Below are positions 49,404 to 58,958 of a stretch of 64,000 nucleotides of DNA, one piece after another (within the stretch, counting starts at the first letter, position 1; every line of letters starts with the position of its first letter). The position numbers and the translations under genes are program-made. Source of the stretch: CAZDDB01 sp963843285 (GTDB lineage: Bacteria > Acidobacteriota > HRBIN11 > JAKEFK01). The stretch covers positions 248,001 through 312,000 of the forward strand of contig CAWJJO010000013.1 of assembly GCA_963843285.1 (NCBI GenBank), written 5' to 3'. The notes beneath the pieces are model-generated. The model saw nothing but the letters and a program-made list of their open reading frames with translations. It was not told the DNA's origin and ran no database searches.

Positions 49404-50564
49404 TTACAGAATGTCGATGTCGAACACATCGACGTTGCCCTTCTTTTTCCGCAGAAGGTTTGCCTTATCGTGTGATTCCTTCACATCTCTCCATTTGAGC
49501 ACCGGTGCCAGCCACTTCTCCGCCTGCTCGGGCTGATCGACTTGATACTCAATTTGTGCAAGTGAAAGATACACGCCGCGCATCAGCCACCAAGGCTGGT
49601 GAATCTCAGGTTTTGTGAGTTCTATCAACAGTTCGCGCGCCTCGGGAAAACGATGCAACTGAATCAAGCTGCGCGCGATCCAATAGCGGACTTCTCTTTC
49701 CATGGGAAAGTATACAGGAACAATTTGTTCCGCTCCGTGCTTCTGCGAATATTCAAAGATCTGACTCTTCACATGCTGCAGCCACTCCAAAGACTTCTCA
49801 AACGTCATACTGAAGTACAGATTGATTCCTTTGTAGAGTCCCAGATCATATGCTTGCGGATACTGCGTAAGAAGGGTATCGCATATCTGAACGCCGTAAT
49901 CATTTCGCCTTTCGAAGTAGGTGTAGATCAAAGCAAGCGTCCTACCAGCCTCAGTGGAAGCGGTTTCCCCCTTTTCAAATGCCACAATCAACTGTTTCAA
50001 ACCGCCAATCCTGTCGCCACTCGGCAAAAATGCAAGGGCACGAAGGAACTTGAGATATCCAGGCAAGGCGTCCGCAAAATAGTTATAAGATCCCAACAGA
50101 TAATAGGCTTCGTAGTATTGCGGGTCTTTGTGATACAACTTCTGCGCTTCATTTTTCATCTTCTTGCCAAGCTGGGCAGTTTCCCACCACTCGTTTTCCG
50201 TCGCCGCGAGTTGCGAGCGAAGACCGTACACGGAGGCATGATAAAAGAGCGCGTCCTTATCCTGATCGAGGTCCCGGTTGCACAACAAATCGACTTGATC
50301 GAGCCGTTTCACAAACTCCTGGCGGTCTTCCGAGTTATAAGTGGATAGCCACATCATCTTCCACTTGGAAACCGCGAGGAGAAATGCCGCAGCAGCATCT
50401 TCCGGATTTTTTTCATGAATTTCCTTGAAAGCAGAATATGCCTCGATCAATTGCCCGTTGGTCATCAACTGTAAATTTTGTTCGAGTTCCGGGGAGAGTT
50501 TTGCTGCGAAGCCAATACCAGGAGCGAAAAGAAGAACCAAGCAGAGAACGAAGATGAAGCGCAT
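49404..50564 (-). CDS. Exported TPR-like protein
   Basis: 386 residues with a signal peptide (FIFVLCLVLLFAPGIGFAA). The mature part is all helical with TPR-like pairs: AYSAFKEIHEKNPEDAAAAFLLA, YYEAYYLLGSYNY, YDLGLYKGINLYF and SLAQIEYQVDQPEQAEKWL. Probably a periplasmic scaffold. The gene lies 7 nt after the FHA-RDD gene on the same strand, so they form one transcript. Partner unknown. Confidence 0.75.
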   Translation of the reverse strand: MRFIFVLCLVLLFAPGIGFAAKLSPELEQNLQLMTNGQLIEAYSAFKEIHEKNPEDAAAAFLLAVSKWKMMWLSTYNSEDRQEFVKRLDQVDLLCNRDLDQDKDALFYHASVYGLRSQLAATENEWWETAQLGKKMKNEAQKLYHKDPQYYEAYYLLGSYNYFADALPGYLKFLRALAFLPSGDRIGGLKQLIVAFEKGETASTEAGRTLALIYTYFERRNDYGVQICDTLLTQYPQAYDLGLYKGINLYFSMTFEKSLEWLQHVKSQIFEYSQKHGAEQIVPVYFPMEREVRYWIARSLIQLHRFPEARELLIELTKPEIHQPWWLMRGVYLSLAQIEYQVDQPEQAEKWLAPVLKWRDVKESHDKANLLRKKKGNVDVFDIDIL

Positions 50565-50571
50565 GAGCGCT

Positions 50572-51810
50572 CTAGGATTCCTTGATCACGACTGTGCCTG
50601 CAATCCGATCATGCAGACCACGATGCTGTTCCTTATCGAAAAGAATCATCAAAAAGCCGATATAACAGATCATTCCGCTGATCGCATATCCGATCAATCG
50701 AAGAAAGGCTTTTCCGTATCCGATCGGATATTGGCCGTCCTGCAATACAACTTTCAGCTTCATGATTCGTTTCCCGGGGGTAGCGCCTTTGACACCTACA
50801 AAGTAAAGCTGGTAACCGAGGCCCGCCAACGACATGATCAACCCGCATGCAGAGGCAATCAGCATGCTGATCGAACTTGGATTCGTCCCGTCTCGAAACG
50901 AAGGATATAGAGAAAACACAGCAACCAGAAGAGGCAACAGAGAAAGAGCTAGTAGGATCACACCATCGATAAAATACGCAATTAAACGAGGCCCAAAACC
51001 TGCGTAGTTCAATCCTGTGCCTGAAGCCGTAGTACCAAAGGTGGGTGCGGACATCTGTGGGACTTCGGTCTTTAACACGGTTCGTGGAGGCGGCGGAATC
51101 GGCGGTGGCGCGGAAGCCGGCTTCTCAGCCATGGGCGGCAAAGGTGGAGGGGCCGGCGGAACCGCCGCTTTTGGTGTCAGCGGCGTTCCACAAAACCCGC
51201 AGAATCTGGCGCTATTGTCCACAACTTTCCGGCAAGAGGGACACAGGATTCCAACCGCGACGTCCGGCGCTGCTTCCAGTTTAGGTGGCGTCGTCGGAGA
51301 CGGTGTGGGCGGTGGAGGCGGTTGCGGCCTGGGCGGAACCACAGCCACAACTTGAGGAGGTTCTGAGGTAATCATCGGAGATGGAGGCGGAAGCGGCTTA
51401 TCCTCAATCATTTCATCGAGGGCATCTGTCACGCGCTCATCCGGAGCCTGAGCCCTGGGTTCCAATTTGGGAAGCGCTTCCGGCATTTCATTACGCGGGA
51501 CAATAAAGGTTGCCGCAATTTGCTCTTCATCTTCAAAGATTACTGAGGCACTACCGAAGTTCACCTTGTCGTTATGATCGAGTTTTTGCTGGCTGATTCT
51601 CTTTCCGTTTACATACGTTCCGTTTGAGCTATTCTTATCTACGAGGTAGTAGCCATCTTCCCGTCTCTCAATGGTGGCATGCTGGCGGGAGACACTGGGA
51701 TCTGCAACGACAACTTTGTTTGTAGCTTCTCGACCGACCGTAACAGTTTCGTCCTTCAGATCGAAGGAACGCAGCAGGTTCTCGCGGTCCATGAAGTTTA
51801 TTTTCGCCAT
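50572..51810 (-). CDS. FHA - zinc ribbon - RDD membrane protein
   Basis: 412 residues. An N-terminal FHA domain at about 20-95 (TVGREATN, SVSRQHATI, SSNGTYVNGKRI) binds phosphothreonine. A Pro-rich linker follows, then a zinc ribbon (CPSCRKV...CGFCG) near 190-210, more Pro-rich linker, and a C-terminal RDD domain with three to four membrane helices (FGPRLIAYFIDGVILL, GATPGKRIMKLKV). It could recruit phosphorylated signalling proteins to the membrane. First gene of the unit with the TPR protein. Confidence 0.88.
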   Translation of the reverse strand: MAKINFMDRENLLRSFDLKDETVTVGREATNKVVVADPSVSRQHATIERREDGYYLVDKNSSNGTYVNGKRISQQKLDHNDKVNFGSASVIFEDEEQIAATFIVPRNEMPEALPKLEPRAQAPDERVTDALDEMIEDKPLPPPSPMITSEPPQVVAVVPPRPQPPPPPTPSPTTPPKLEAAPDVAVGILCPSCRKVVDNSARFCGFCGTPLTPKAAVPPAPPPLPPMAEKPASAPPPIPPPPRTVLKTEVPQMSAPTFGTTASGTGLNYAGFGPRLIAYFIDGVILLALSLLPLLVAVFSLYPSFRDGTNPSSISMLIASACGLIMSLAGLGYQLYFVGVKGATPGKRIMKLKVVLQDGQYPIGYGKAFLRLIGYAISGMICYIGFLMILFDKEQHRGLHDRIAGTVVIKES

Positions 51811-51939
51811 TCAGAATCTCCCTCTGTGACCAAAGCTTGTGTCCGGATATTTTATGGGATGATATCAGGAAAAAATGCTGTCTGTCAATTACTTACGATT
51901 AACATTGCCATAGTACTACAGTGCGTGCGCGTGAGATTC

Positions 51940-54702
51940 TTATTCTCTGGGGAAGTATTCCTGAAGATATCGTCCGGTCAGCGACGCGGGATTGCGGGCT
52001 ACGATTTCCGGCGGACCTTCGGCCACGACATAACCGCCTTTGTCCCCTCCCTCGGGCCCCAGGTCTACGATATGATCGGCCGCGCGGATGACATCCAGGT
52101 TGTGCTCGATACAAATGATGCTGTTGTCCCCCTGGAGAAGTTTTCGAAAACAGCGCAGCAATTTGGTGACATCGTCAAAATGAAGCCCGATCGTCGGCTC
52201 ATCAAAGATATATAACACTCGGCTTTTTTTGGGTTGCGCGAGATGGTAGGCGAGCTTCAACCGCTGCGCCTCGCCGCCGGAAAGTGTGGAAGTAGCTTGA
52301 CCCAGACGCAGATATTCCAAACCGACAGAAGAGAGAATATATAACTTCTCGAGAATTTTAGGCTGACTGGAGAAGAAGGCCATCGCCTCCGAAATGGTCA
52401 ACTGCAAAATATCGTGAATGTTTCGTTCCTTGTACTTCACTTCGAGTACTTTTCCCTGGTATCTTCTCCCCTTACACGCCTCACAAACCAGAACTACATC
52501 GGCAAGAAAAAGCATCCCAACGCGAAGGATCCCTTCTCCTTCACATGCCTCGCATCTGCCACCGGGAATGTTGAACGAAAAATCGGAGATCGTGAGACGG
52601 TTCTTGCGCGCCGGATTGGTGGATGCAAGCAAAGCGCGAATTTCATCAAAGATTTTCAAATACGTTGCGGGAACCGATTTTGAACTTCTCGATGGAGGAG
52701 ATTGGTCCATGAAAACAACTTCGCCGATTTCGCGCACGCCTGATATGCCATCATGGGCTCCAACCGCTCCCTGCCATTCGCCAAACTCCTGTGAGAGCGC
52801 GGGATAGAGCACATCCTGGATTAGAGTACTTTTTCCGGAGCCGGATACACCGGTAATACAAACCAGCTTGTTGAGCGGAAATCGCACGGTCAGATTTTTC
52901 AGATTGTGCTCTCGCGCGCCTTTCAGCACGATCTCTTTGCGCGTTTTTGTTTTGGTTGCCGTCGCCGCATGTGGCGCGGCAGTGATCACAGTTTTTTCGC
53001 CTCGCAAATACTGAGCAGTAAGTGAGTCGGGATGGCGAAGCAGATCGTCGACCTCCCCGGCGAAAATCAAGTTACCCCCTCGTTCTCCGGCATATGGACC
53101 AAGATCGATCACATAGTCCGCCTTTCGAATCATTTCTTCATCGTGTTCTACCACAACGACCGTATTGCCGATGTCACGAAGGCTTTGCAGGATTCCGGTC
53201 AATCGATCAATATCCCGCGCATGCAATCCCACCGAGGGTTCATCGAGGATATATAAAGTGCCTACAAGAGTGGAGCCAAGACAGGATGCAAGATTGATGC
53301 GCTGCGCTTCGCCGCCGCTCAATGTGCCGGAACGCCTGTGAAGAGTCAGATATTCAAGTCCAACATCCATCAGATATTGCAATCGCTTCTTGATTTCCGG
53401 AAGAATCTTCGCGGTGATTTGCAGCTCCTGGCTTGTCAATTTTAATTCGTTGAGAAAGGAGAACGCGCTTTTTGCATCCAGCGCGCAGAACTGGCTGATA
53501 TTCATTCCGCCAACCCGGACAATTCTGCCTTCCAGGCGCAGACGTTCTCCATTACATTCGTCGCATGGATAGTAACCCCGATACCGCGCCAGAAAGATCC
53601 GGACCGAAACCTTGTATCTTTTGTTTTGTAACTGATCGAAAAACCCGCGGATTCCTGGATATCGATCTTTGCCCTTCCACAGAATTCGGCGTTGCGTCTC
53701 ATTGAATTTGGAAACCGGAATATTTTTAGGGAGATCTTTGACGGGTTCCGCGTATTCATACATCCAGCGATATTCGGAATTGTTCCAGGGAGCGATCGGA
53801 TACTCTTCCAGACTTAGAGAAGGATCAGGAATGATCTTCGCTTCATCCAGATCCATGATGTTTCCAAAACCCTGACACTTCGGACAGGCCCCGTGCGGGC
53901 TGTTGAAAGAAAAAGTTCTGTGATCAGGACGTGAATACGTGATCCTGCAGTTTCTACACTCAAACCGGTCGCTAAAATACGATTTGGCCCCATCCGCTTC
54001 CACAATCGCGGTGCTGTTGCCTTCGCGAAACGCTGTTTCCAGGGCGTCCGCAATCCGTTGCCGATTGCCCTTGAAACGGACCCGGTCCACCAGGACGTAG
54101 AAGTCGGGAGGATTCTCCTGAATCGCAGCGTCCTTATAGAAGTCATCCACGTCCAGAATCTCAGAGTTAGACACCACCCGGTAAAATCCTTTCCGTTTCA
54201 AATCCAGAAGCGTTCGATGCTGAAGCTCCGATGATGCGGGAAAACCGATAAGCAACGTCGAGGAAGCTGTAAGAGTTCGATCGAATTCAGAAAGAATTGA
54301 AGCCGGAGAGTCCGCACGGATTTCCTGTTGGCATTTTGGACAAAAAGTGTGTCCCGCGCGCGCAAACAAGAGGCGCAGATAATCATAGATTTCCGTGATC
54401 GTGGCGACTGTGGAACGTGGGTTCGCCTGGCTGGTCCGCTGTTGAATTGCGATCGCTGGATAGATCCCTTCGATCGCATCCACATCAGGCTTTTCCATTT
54501 TGTCCAGAAACTGCCTCGCATACGTCGAAAGTGATTCCACATAACGCCTTTGCCCCTCGGCATAGAGTGTATCCAGCGCAAGACTTGATTTTCCCGAACC
54601 ACTGACGCCGGATATCACGACGTACTTCCCCGAAGGGACTTCGACATTCAAGTTTTTTAGATTGTGGGTGCGCGCGCCCCGAATGATGATGTTCTCTTGC
54701 AT
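51940..54702 (-). CDS. uvrA: Excinuclease ABC subunit A
   Basis: 920 residues from MQENIIIRGARTHNLKNLNV. Damage-recognition ATPase of nucleotide excision repair. Two ABC modules: Walker A GVSGSGKSS in each half, signatures TLSGGEAQRINLA and TLSGGEAQRLKLA, Walker B YILDEPSVGL and YIFDEPTIGL. Zinc modules: CRNCRITYS with CPKCQGFG, and CEACEGEG with CEACKGRRY. The frame can begin with GTG at 54735, but 54702 is the family start. It directly follows the cNMP-FHA gene. Confidence 0.96.
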   Translation of the reverse strand: MQENIIIRGARTHNLKNLNVEVPSGKYVVISGVSGSGKSSLALDTLYAEGQRRYVESLSTYARQFLDKMEKPDVDAIEGIYPAIAIQQRTSQANPRSTVATITEIYDYLRLLFARAGHTFCPKCQQEIRADSPASILSEFDRTLTASSTLLIGFPASSELQHRTLLDLKRKGFYRVVSNSEILDVDDFYKDAAIQENPPDFYVLVDRVRFKGNRQRIADALETAFREGNSTAIVEADGAKSYFSDRFECRNCRITYSRPDHRTFSFNSPHGACPKCQGFGNIMDLDEAKIIPDPSLSLEEYPIAPWNNSEYRWMYEYAEPVKDLPKNIPVSKFNETQRRILWKGKDRYPGIRGFFDQLQNKRYKVSVRIFLARYRGYYPCDECNGERLRLEGRIVRVGGMNISQFCALDAKSAFSFLNELKLTSQELQITAKILPEIKKRLQYLMDVGLEYLTLHRRSGTLSGGEAQRINLASCLGSTLVGTLYILDEPSVGLHARDIDRLTGILQSLRDIGNTVVVVEHDEEMIRKADYVIDLGPYAGERGGNLIFAGEVDDLLRHPDSLTAQYLRGEKTVITAAPHAATATKTKTRKEIVLKGAREHNLKNLTVRFPLNKLVCITGVSGSGKSTLIQDVLYPALSQEFGEWQGAVGAHDGISGVREIGEVVFMDQSPPSRSSKSVPATYLKIFDEIRALLASTNPARKNRLTISDFSFNIPGGRCEACEGEGILRVGMLFLADVVLVCEACKGRRYQGKVLEVKYKERNIHDILQLTISEAMAFFSSQPKILEKLYILSSVGLEYLRLGQATSTLSGGEAQRLKLAYHLAQPKKSRVLYIFDEPTIGLHFDDVTKLLRCFRKLLQGDNSIICIEHNLDVIRAADHIVDLGPEGGDKGGYVVAEGPPEIVARNPASLTGRYLQEYFPRE

Positions 54703-54735
54703 TGCGGTAGTGTCTGCCCCGTACCGGGCGCTCAC

Positions 54736-55515
54736 TCACGCCTCGGCTGTAGTGTGATAAAAGGTAAGCGAGATGTTAGCAAACGTCAACGTATCGCCGT
54801 TCTTCAACGGTACGGGCGTTCCCGTGGCCAGTCTCTGATTGTTCAGAAACGTTCCGTTTACGGTGCCAATTTCTTCGACTAGAAGAAATTCTTCTTCTTG
54901 TTTGACGATCTTCGCATGCCGGCGGGAAATAAAACGTTTTGGATCTTCATCCGATAAATCAATATCCGGAACTGCGCCCGTCACGCGATCCACACGTCCG
55001 ACGTAAGCCTCTTCTTTACCGAGAGGAAACGTTTTACCGGACATTGTGGAAACGAGATAAGCCTGCGCGTCCGCGGTATTCGCCGCTTTTGGTTTCGCCG
55101 CTTCCGGTAAGGCAAACATCTCCGTAGAAGCATGCATGAGCTTCTCGATCTGCAGATTTGCCTCTCGAAGACGCAAGGAAAGCTTTCGCATGATCCGGAT
55201 CGCAATCTCGATGTTCGACTTGATCATCGAGACAAAGTTGGCGCTGTTGATCCGAATCAGTTCGCAATCTTCTTCCGCTTCCGCGGAGGCGGAACGAGGC
55301 ATCCCCTCCAGAATGGACATCTCCCCAAAGAAATCTCCCTTCTCCAGCACAGTCAGGGTTTGATCGAAATTATCGATATTCTTAAAGATCCGAACTTTCC
55401 CATTCTGGATAATAAACATCTCATTCCCGAGGTCTCCCTCGGCAAAAATGATCTGTCCCTTTTTGTAGGAAACGCGATACTTGTCAAAAAGCTCGGAGGT
55501 CATTTGTAAATCCAT
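54736..55515 (-). CDS. Cyclic-nucleotide-binding domain fused to an FHA domain
   Basis: 259 residues from MDLQMTSELF. The N-terminal 120 residues form a CRP-like cNMP-binding barrel (GQIIFAEGDLGNEMFIIQNGKV, GDFFGEMSILEGMPRSASA), with an Arg at the phosphate-binding cassette. After a helix and linker comes an FHA domain from about residue 170 (AYVGRVDR, FISRRHAKI, TVNGTFLNNQRL). No DNA-binding HTH is present, so it is a signalling adaptor rather than a CRP regulator. The start at 55542 is possible. Co-directional with uvrA. Confidence 0.88.
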   Translation of the reverse strand: MDLQMTSELFDKYRVSYKKGQIIFAEGDLGNEMFIIQNGKVRIFKNIDNFDQTLTVLEKGDFFGEMSILEGMPRSASAEAEEDCELIRINSANFVSMIKSNIEIAIRIMRKLSLRLREANLQIEKLMHASTEMFALPEAAKPKAANTADAQAYLVSTMSGKTFPLGKEEAYVGRVDRVTGAVPDIDLSDEDPKRFISRRHAKIVKQEEEFLLVEEIGTVNGTFLNNQRLATGTPVPLKNGDTLTFANISLTFYHTTAEA

Positions 55516-55692
55516 TCTAGAGAGAATTGTATTTTCAGTCAATGGAACAACTGCACACTCGCATACGGAATCGGCTTTAATTTGGTCGAGGATTGTGTTA
55601 ACTTGAGTGAACGATGAGATCCCGAAGCTCCAGATTGCTTGCCTTTCTTGCAGTGGGAACTACCGGTACTTCTCTATAAGTGACCTCGTTTT

Positions 55693-57360
55693 ATGATGAA
55701 ACCTCGGATCAAAGTGATTCACTCCACGACGGGCGACGAACAAATTATTTTTCTGGAGGCTCCCCGATTCACAATCGGACGAAGCGGCGAAAATGATCTT
55801 CAAACGAATGACCCCTCTGTTTCGCGCCACCATGCGGAGATTATCCGGGAAGGTGAAAATTTCCGGGTTGTAGACAAAGGTTCCAAGTGCGGAACGTTCG
55901 TGAACGCAACACGGATTCAGAACCAGGTTCTTGCACACCAGGACAGGGTGTTATTAGGCAATGAAACAACACTCATCTTCCTTCTAGGAGAAGATCACGC
56001 CACGACAGATGCCGGTTTTGTGCCGGACGCGCCTTCCATCATCATGTCCTTTGCGGGAAGCGACCTGCGCAATGTTTCCAAACTTCTAGAGACAGCCAGA
56101 CTCTTTAGCGGGGCGCTTCCGCTGGGAGAAATTCTGGATCTCGTTCTGGACATGGCAATCGAAGTGACAAGCGCCGAACGCGGTTTCCTGGTTTTGAAAG
56201 ACGAGACCGGAGAGGCGCGCTTTCAGCGCGGGAGAGACCGTTCCAAGCAGTCGATCCCTGAAGACGATTTTCACGTCAGCACGACAATCCTCAAACAGGT
56301 CATGGACACTGGCCAGAAAGTCCTTATGTCCGATGTCCAGGGTCCGAAAAAAATTGTGATGTCCGAAAGCATGCTCAATCTTGAACTACGGAGTATCGCC
56401 TGCCTCCCCCTTCAGTCGTACCAGGTAGTGGATTCCTCTACTTCGTTTGTTGGCCGAAAGGATGTATTGGGCGCTCTGTATCTGGACAGCAAAAAGGCAA
56501 CGGAATCTTTTTCGAAAATCAGCCAGGGGATACTTGATTCGCTGGCTACGGACGCTACCGGAGTGATCGAGAATGCAAGATTGCTGAAAGAATCCCGCGA
56601 AAAGGAACGTTTGGAAACCGAGCTCGCCACAGCCCATGAGATCCAGGCAACACTTCTTCCAAAGATCCGGGGAGCGTACAAGTTCTTTTCAGCCTGTGCG
56701 CAAAATATTCCCAGCCGTCATATCAGTGGCGACTATTACGACCTGATCAAGCTTTCCGAAGATCGATACGGATTTGTAATCGCTGACGTTTCGGGAAAAG
56801 GAATTTCGGCAGCCCTGCTCTGTTCGATGGCGCAGGGACTTCTTTATGCGGAAGCGCAACGTTACGATTCTCTCGCCACCTGTCTTGAAAGTGTCAATAA
56901 ATATATTGTTCAAAGAACCAATTCGAACAAGTTTATAACCCTGTTCTACGGTGTAATCTCAAGCAACGGTGAACTTCGTTACGTCAATGCCGGGCACAAT
57001 CCGCCCTACATAATCCGTTCAAACGGATCTTTAGAGGAGTTGTATTCCGCATCCGTCGTACTGGGAGCCTTCGACTTTGCAAAGTATGAGGAGAAGAGCG
57101 TCCAGCTTCAACCGGGAGACCTGATCTGTCTATTTACTGATGGGGTTACTGAAGCGCGTAGCAAGAAGGGTGACTTGTTGGGGGACGAGGAGCTGAAGAA
57201 GATTCTGCACGCGAACCGGTTCAAGAATGTGGTGGAAGTTGTTGCAAATGTTTTCGATGCCGTTCGAGAGCATGCTGCCGGAGTGCCGCAATCGGATGAT
57301 ATCTCGGTGTTCGTCGTTCGTTACACTGCAACGGCAGAGGAGCCGGAAACGCTCCACTGA
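55693..57360 (+). CDS. FHA-GAF-PP2C (SpoIIE-type) phosphatase
   Basis: 555 residues, cytoplasmic. FHA at about 20-100 (TIGRSGENDLQ, SVSRHHAEI, SKCGTFVNATRI), GAF at about 130-300 (ETARLFSGALPLGEILDLVLDMA), a short helical linker (ETELATAHEIQATLLPK), and a PP2C/SpoIIE phosphatase (SGDYYDLIKL, VIADVSGKGISAALL, GHNPPYII, LFTDGVTEAR, QSDDISVFVV) with the metal Asp residues intact. The linker and catalytic part match RsbU-type phosphatases of partner-switching systems, though no anti-sigma or STAS gene is in view. Divergent from the cNMP-FHA gene. Confidence 0.93.
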   Translation: MMKPRIKVIHSTTGDEQIIFLEAPRFTIGRSGENDLQTNDPSVSRHHAEIIREGENFRVVDKGSKCGTFVNATRIQNQVLAHQDRVLLGNETTLIFLLGEDHATTDAGFVPDAPSIIMSFAGSDLRNVSKLLETARLFSGALPLGEILDLVLDMAIEVTSAERGFLVLKDETGEARFQRGRDRSKQSIPEDDFHVSTTILKQVMDTGQKVLMSDVQGPKKIVMSESMLNLELRSIACLPLQSYQVVDSSTSFVGRKDVLGALYLDSKKATESFSKISQGILDSLATDATGVIENARLLKESREKERLETELATAHEIQATLLPKIRGAYKFFSACAQNIPSRHISGDYYDLIKLSEDRYGFVIADVSGKGISAALLCSMAQGLLYAEAQRYDSLATCLESVNKYIVQRTNSNKFITLFYGVISSNGELRYVNAGHNPPYIIRSNGSLEELYSASVVLGAFDFAKYEEKSVQLQPGDLICLFTDGVTEARSKKGDLLGDEELKKILHANRFKNVVEVVANVFDAVREHAAGVPQSDDISVFVVRYTATAEEPETLH

Positions 57361-57376
57361 GCCAACTGATACACCT

Positions 57377-57407
57377 GCCTGGTAAGTACGGGCGTCCCAT
57401 ACCAGGC
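57377..57407. other. Hairpin downstream of the phosphatase gene
   Basis: GCCTGGTA (57377-57384) and TACCAGGC (57400-57407) pair across a loop that itself holds GGGCGTCCC. There is no T-run, so it may be a processing site or part of the GC-rich palindrome family rather than a terminator. TATGAT about 10 nt further on is a possible -10 box for the next gene. Confidence 0.4.
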
Positions 57408-57431
57408 GCCCTATGTTATGATGAACTTGAA

Positions 57432-58199
57432 ATGAAAATTGCTTGTATGATCGGACTGCTCCTATTGTGTCTCACGGCTGCGTCAGCCCAACAAAATGCC
57501 ACGATCAGTTTTGACGCTGCCCTGGTGGTAGAAAATGACGTAGAAATCAAAACTCGTCTGACTGGGATTATCGATAAGATCTACGTGGATCGTGGCGCAC
57601 GAGTTAGAAAAGGGGATCCACTCGCCGAACTGGACAACCAGGATTTGAGGCTCGAAATTCGCAAAGCGGAACTCCAATTACAAGAGTTGGAAGTAGAAAA
57701 TGATCGCGCAAAGTCCTTGCACGACCAAAAACTCCTTTCCGATTCCGAGTATGACGCGAGGCGTTTGAGCTTTGAACGCGCATCAGCAGAGCTGGATCTG
57801 GCTAAAGTGAATTATGAAAAGAGCATCATTCGAGCTCCGTTTACCGGGGTTGTAGGCGAGCGTTTCCTCAAGATCGGGCAAAGAGTGGTTGAAGATGAGA
57901 ATGTGCCGTTGTTCCGGATCACGGCCATGGAACCATTGCTCGCACGAATCTTTATCCCGGAAGAGAAGCTCGGAATCTTCTCCAAAGGCGCCAAATCGGA
58001 ATTTGTTCCGTCCACACATCCGGATCGCCGCTTTCCGGCGCGTGTAAAATGGATCAGTTCAACGATCGATCCTGCAAGCGGAACGGCTCCGGCTCTGGTA
58101 GAGTTGAGTCCAGCCGAAGGGAAAGGGATCTTGCGGCCCGGAACTTCAGGTAAAGTGATTATTTGGATCAACCCGGCGAAACCAGTCGCTTCGAATTAG
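57432..58199 (+). CDS. Periplasmic adaptor (RND/HlyD-type membrane-fusion protein)
   Basis: 255 residues. Signal peptide MIGLLLLCLTAASA, then a lipoyl half-motif (IDKIYVDRGARVRKGDPLAELD), a helical hairpin rich in Glu/Leu, the second lipoyl half (IIRAPFTGVVGERFLKIGQRV), and a beta-barrel (LARIFIPEEKLGIFSKG, GKVIIW). It is shorter than drug-efflux adaptors, and no RND pump or outer-membrane channel gene is nearby. It lies 54 nt before the histidine kinase gene. Confidence 0.88.
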   Translation: MKIACMIGLLLLCLTAASAQQNATISFDAALVVENDVEIKTRLTGIIDKIYVDRGARVRKGDPLAELDNQDLRLEIRKAELQLQELEVENDRAKSLHDQKLLSDSEYDARRLSFERASAELDLAKVNYEKSIIRAPFTGVVGERFLKIGQRVVEDENVPLFRITAMEPLLARIFIPEEKLGIFSKGAKSEFVPSTHPDRRFPARVKWISSTIDPASGTAPALVELSPAEGKGILRPGTSGKVIIWINPAKPVASN

Positions 58200-58253
58200 A
58201 AAGCAGATGGCTGTGACCTTATTGCCTGCTCGGAAAAACCTTCTACTGAAACA

Positions 58254-58958
58254 ATGGCTACAAAAAGGAAAGTAGTTCGAGTTTCACTTCAGCAGACCGT
58301 AGATTCCGTCATTGTGCATGACATGAAGAATCTCGCATTCCGTTTAAGCGCCCTGCTCCAAAACATGGAAGAAAGCTATGACAGCCCCATTTTCAAGCAA
58401 AGTATGGCCGAAATCCTGAATGACACCGTCCAGAAAATGGATACGATTGTAAAGCGTTACCGCGACAATTCGCAGCAAGTTGTTGTGAAACTCCAGGTCG
58501 ATATCAATCAAATTCTCATGAAAATGATCGAAGATTTTCCCGCGCGCCGGACTCGCGACGTACACATAAAGCATTCGCTGACCGAGGTTCCTTTAATCTG
58601 GGGTGATCCGTTTTATCTGCACAACGCCTTTCACAGTCTCCTGGAAAACGCAATCGATGCCATGCCGCACGGCGGTACGCTGACGATCATAACGAAACTC
58701 ACTCCCCACCGGAGAAAAAAAAGAATCGTCATAGAGATATCGGATACCGGCGTGGGGATGACTCAGTCATTTATTCACAATGAGCTGTTCAGTCCCTTCC
58801 AGACAACAAAGGATACAGGCTTGGGCCTCGGACTCTTCACAAGCCAGCAAATTTTTGCTATGCATCGCGGCAAAATCGAAGTGATGAGCACCCCCGGTTC
58901 CGGAACCACCTTTAGAATCCTCCTGCCGATAGAAGAAAAATGGCAACCAAGAAAATAG
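58254..58958 (+). CDS. Soluble histidine kinase, PrsK-like, without sensor domain
   Basis: 234 residues, no membrane helix. Phospho-acceptor box VIVHDMKNLAFRLS, N box ENAIDAMPHGG, G1 DTGVGM, F box LFSPFQTTK, G2 GLGLGLF. The HD(M/L)KNL box and the FQTTK-G-G segment resemble the catalytic part of PrsK, the kinase associated with exosortase/PEP-CTERM systems, but the long N-terminal membrane and GAF part of PrsK is absent. It must receive its signal from a partner. Overlaps the response regulator gene by 19 nt. Confidence 0.88.
   Translation: MATKRKVVRVSLQQTVDSVIVHDMKNLAFRLSALLQNMEESYDSPIFKQSMAEILNDTVQKMDTIVKRYRDNSQQVVVKLQVDINQILMKMIEDFPARRTRDVHIKHSLTEVPLIWGDPFYLHNAFHSLLENAIDAMPHGGTLTIITKLTPHRRKKRIVIEISDTGVGMTQSFIHNELFSPFQTTKDTGLGLGLFTSQQIFAMHRGKIEVMSTPGSGTTFRILLPIEEKWQPRK

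Noticed and set aside
51017..51355. Gly-rich + strand ORF in the FHA-RDD gene
   Set aside because: It is the antisense reading of the Pro-rich linker codons of the real gene.
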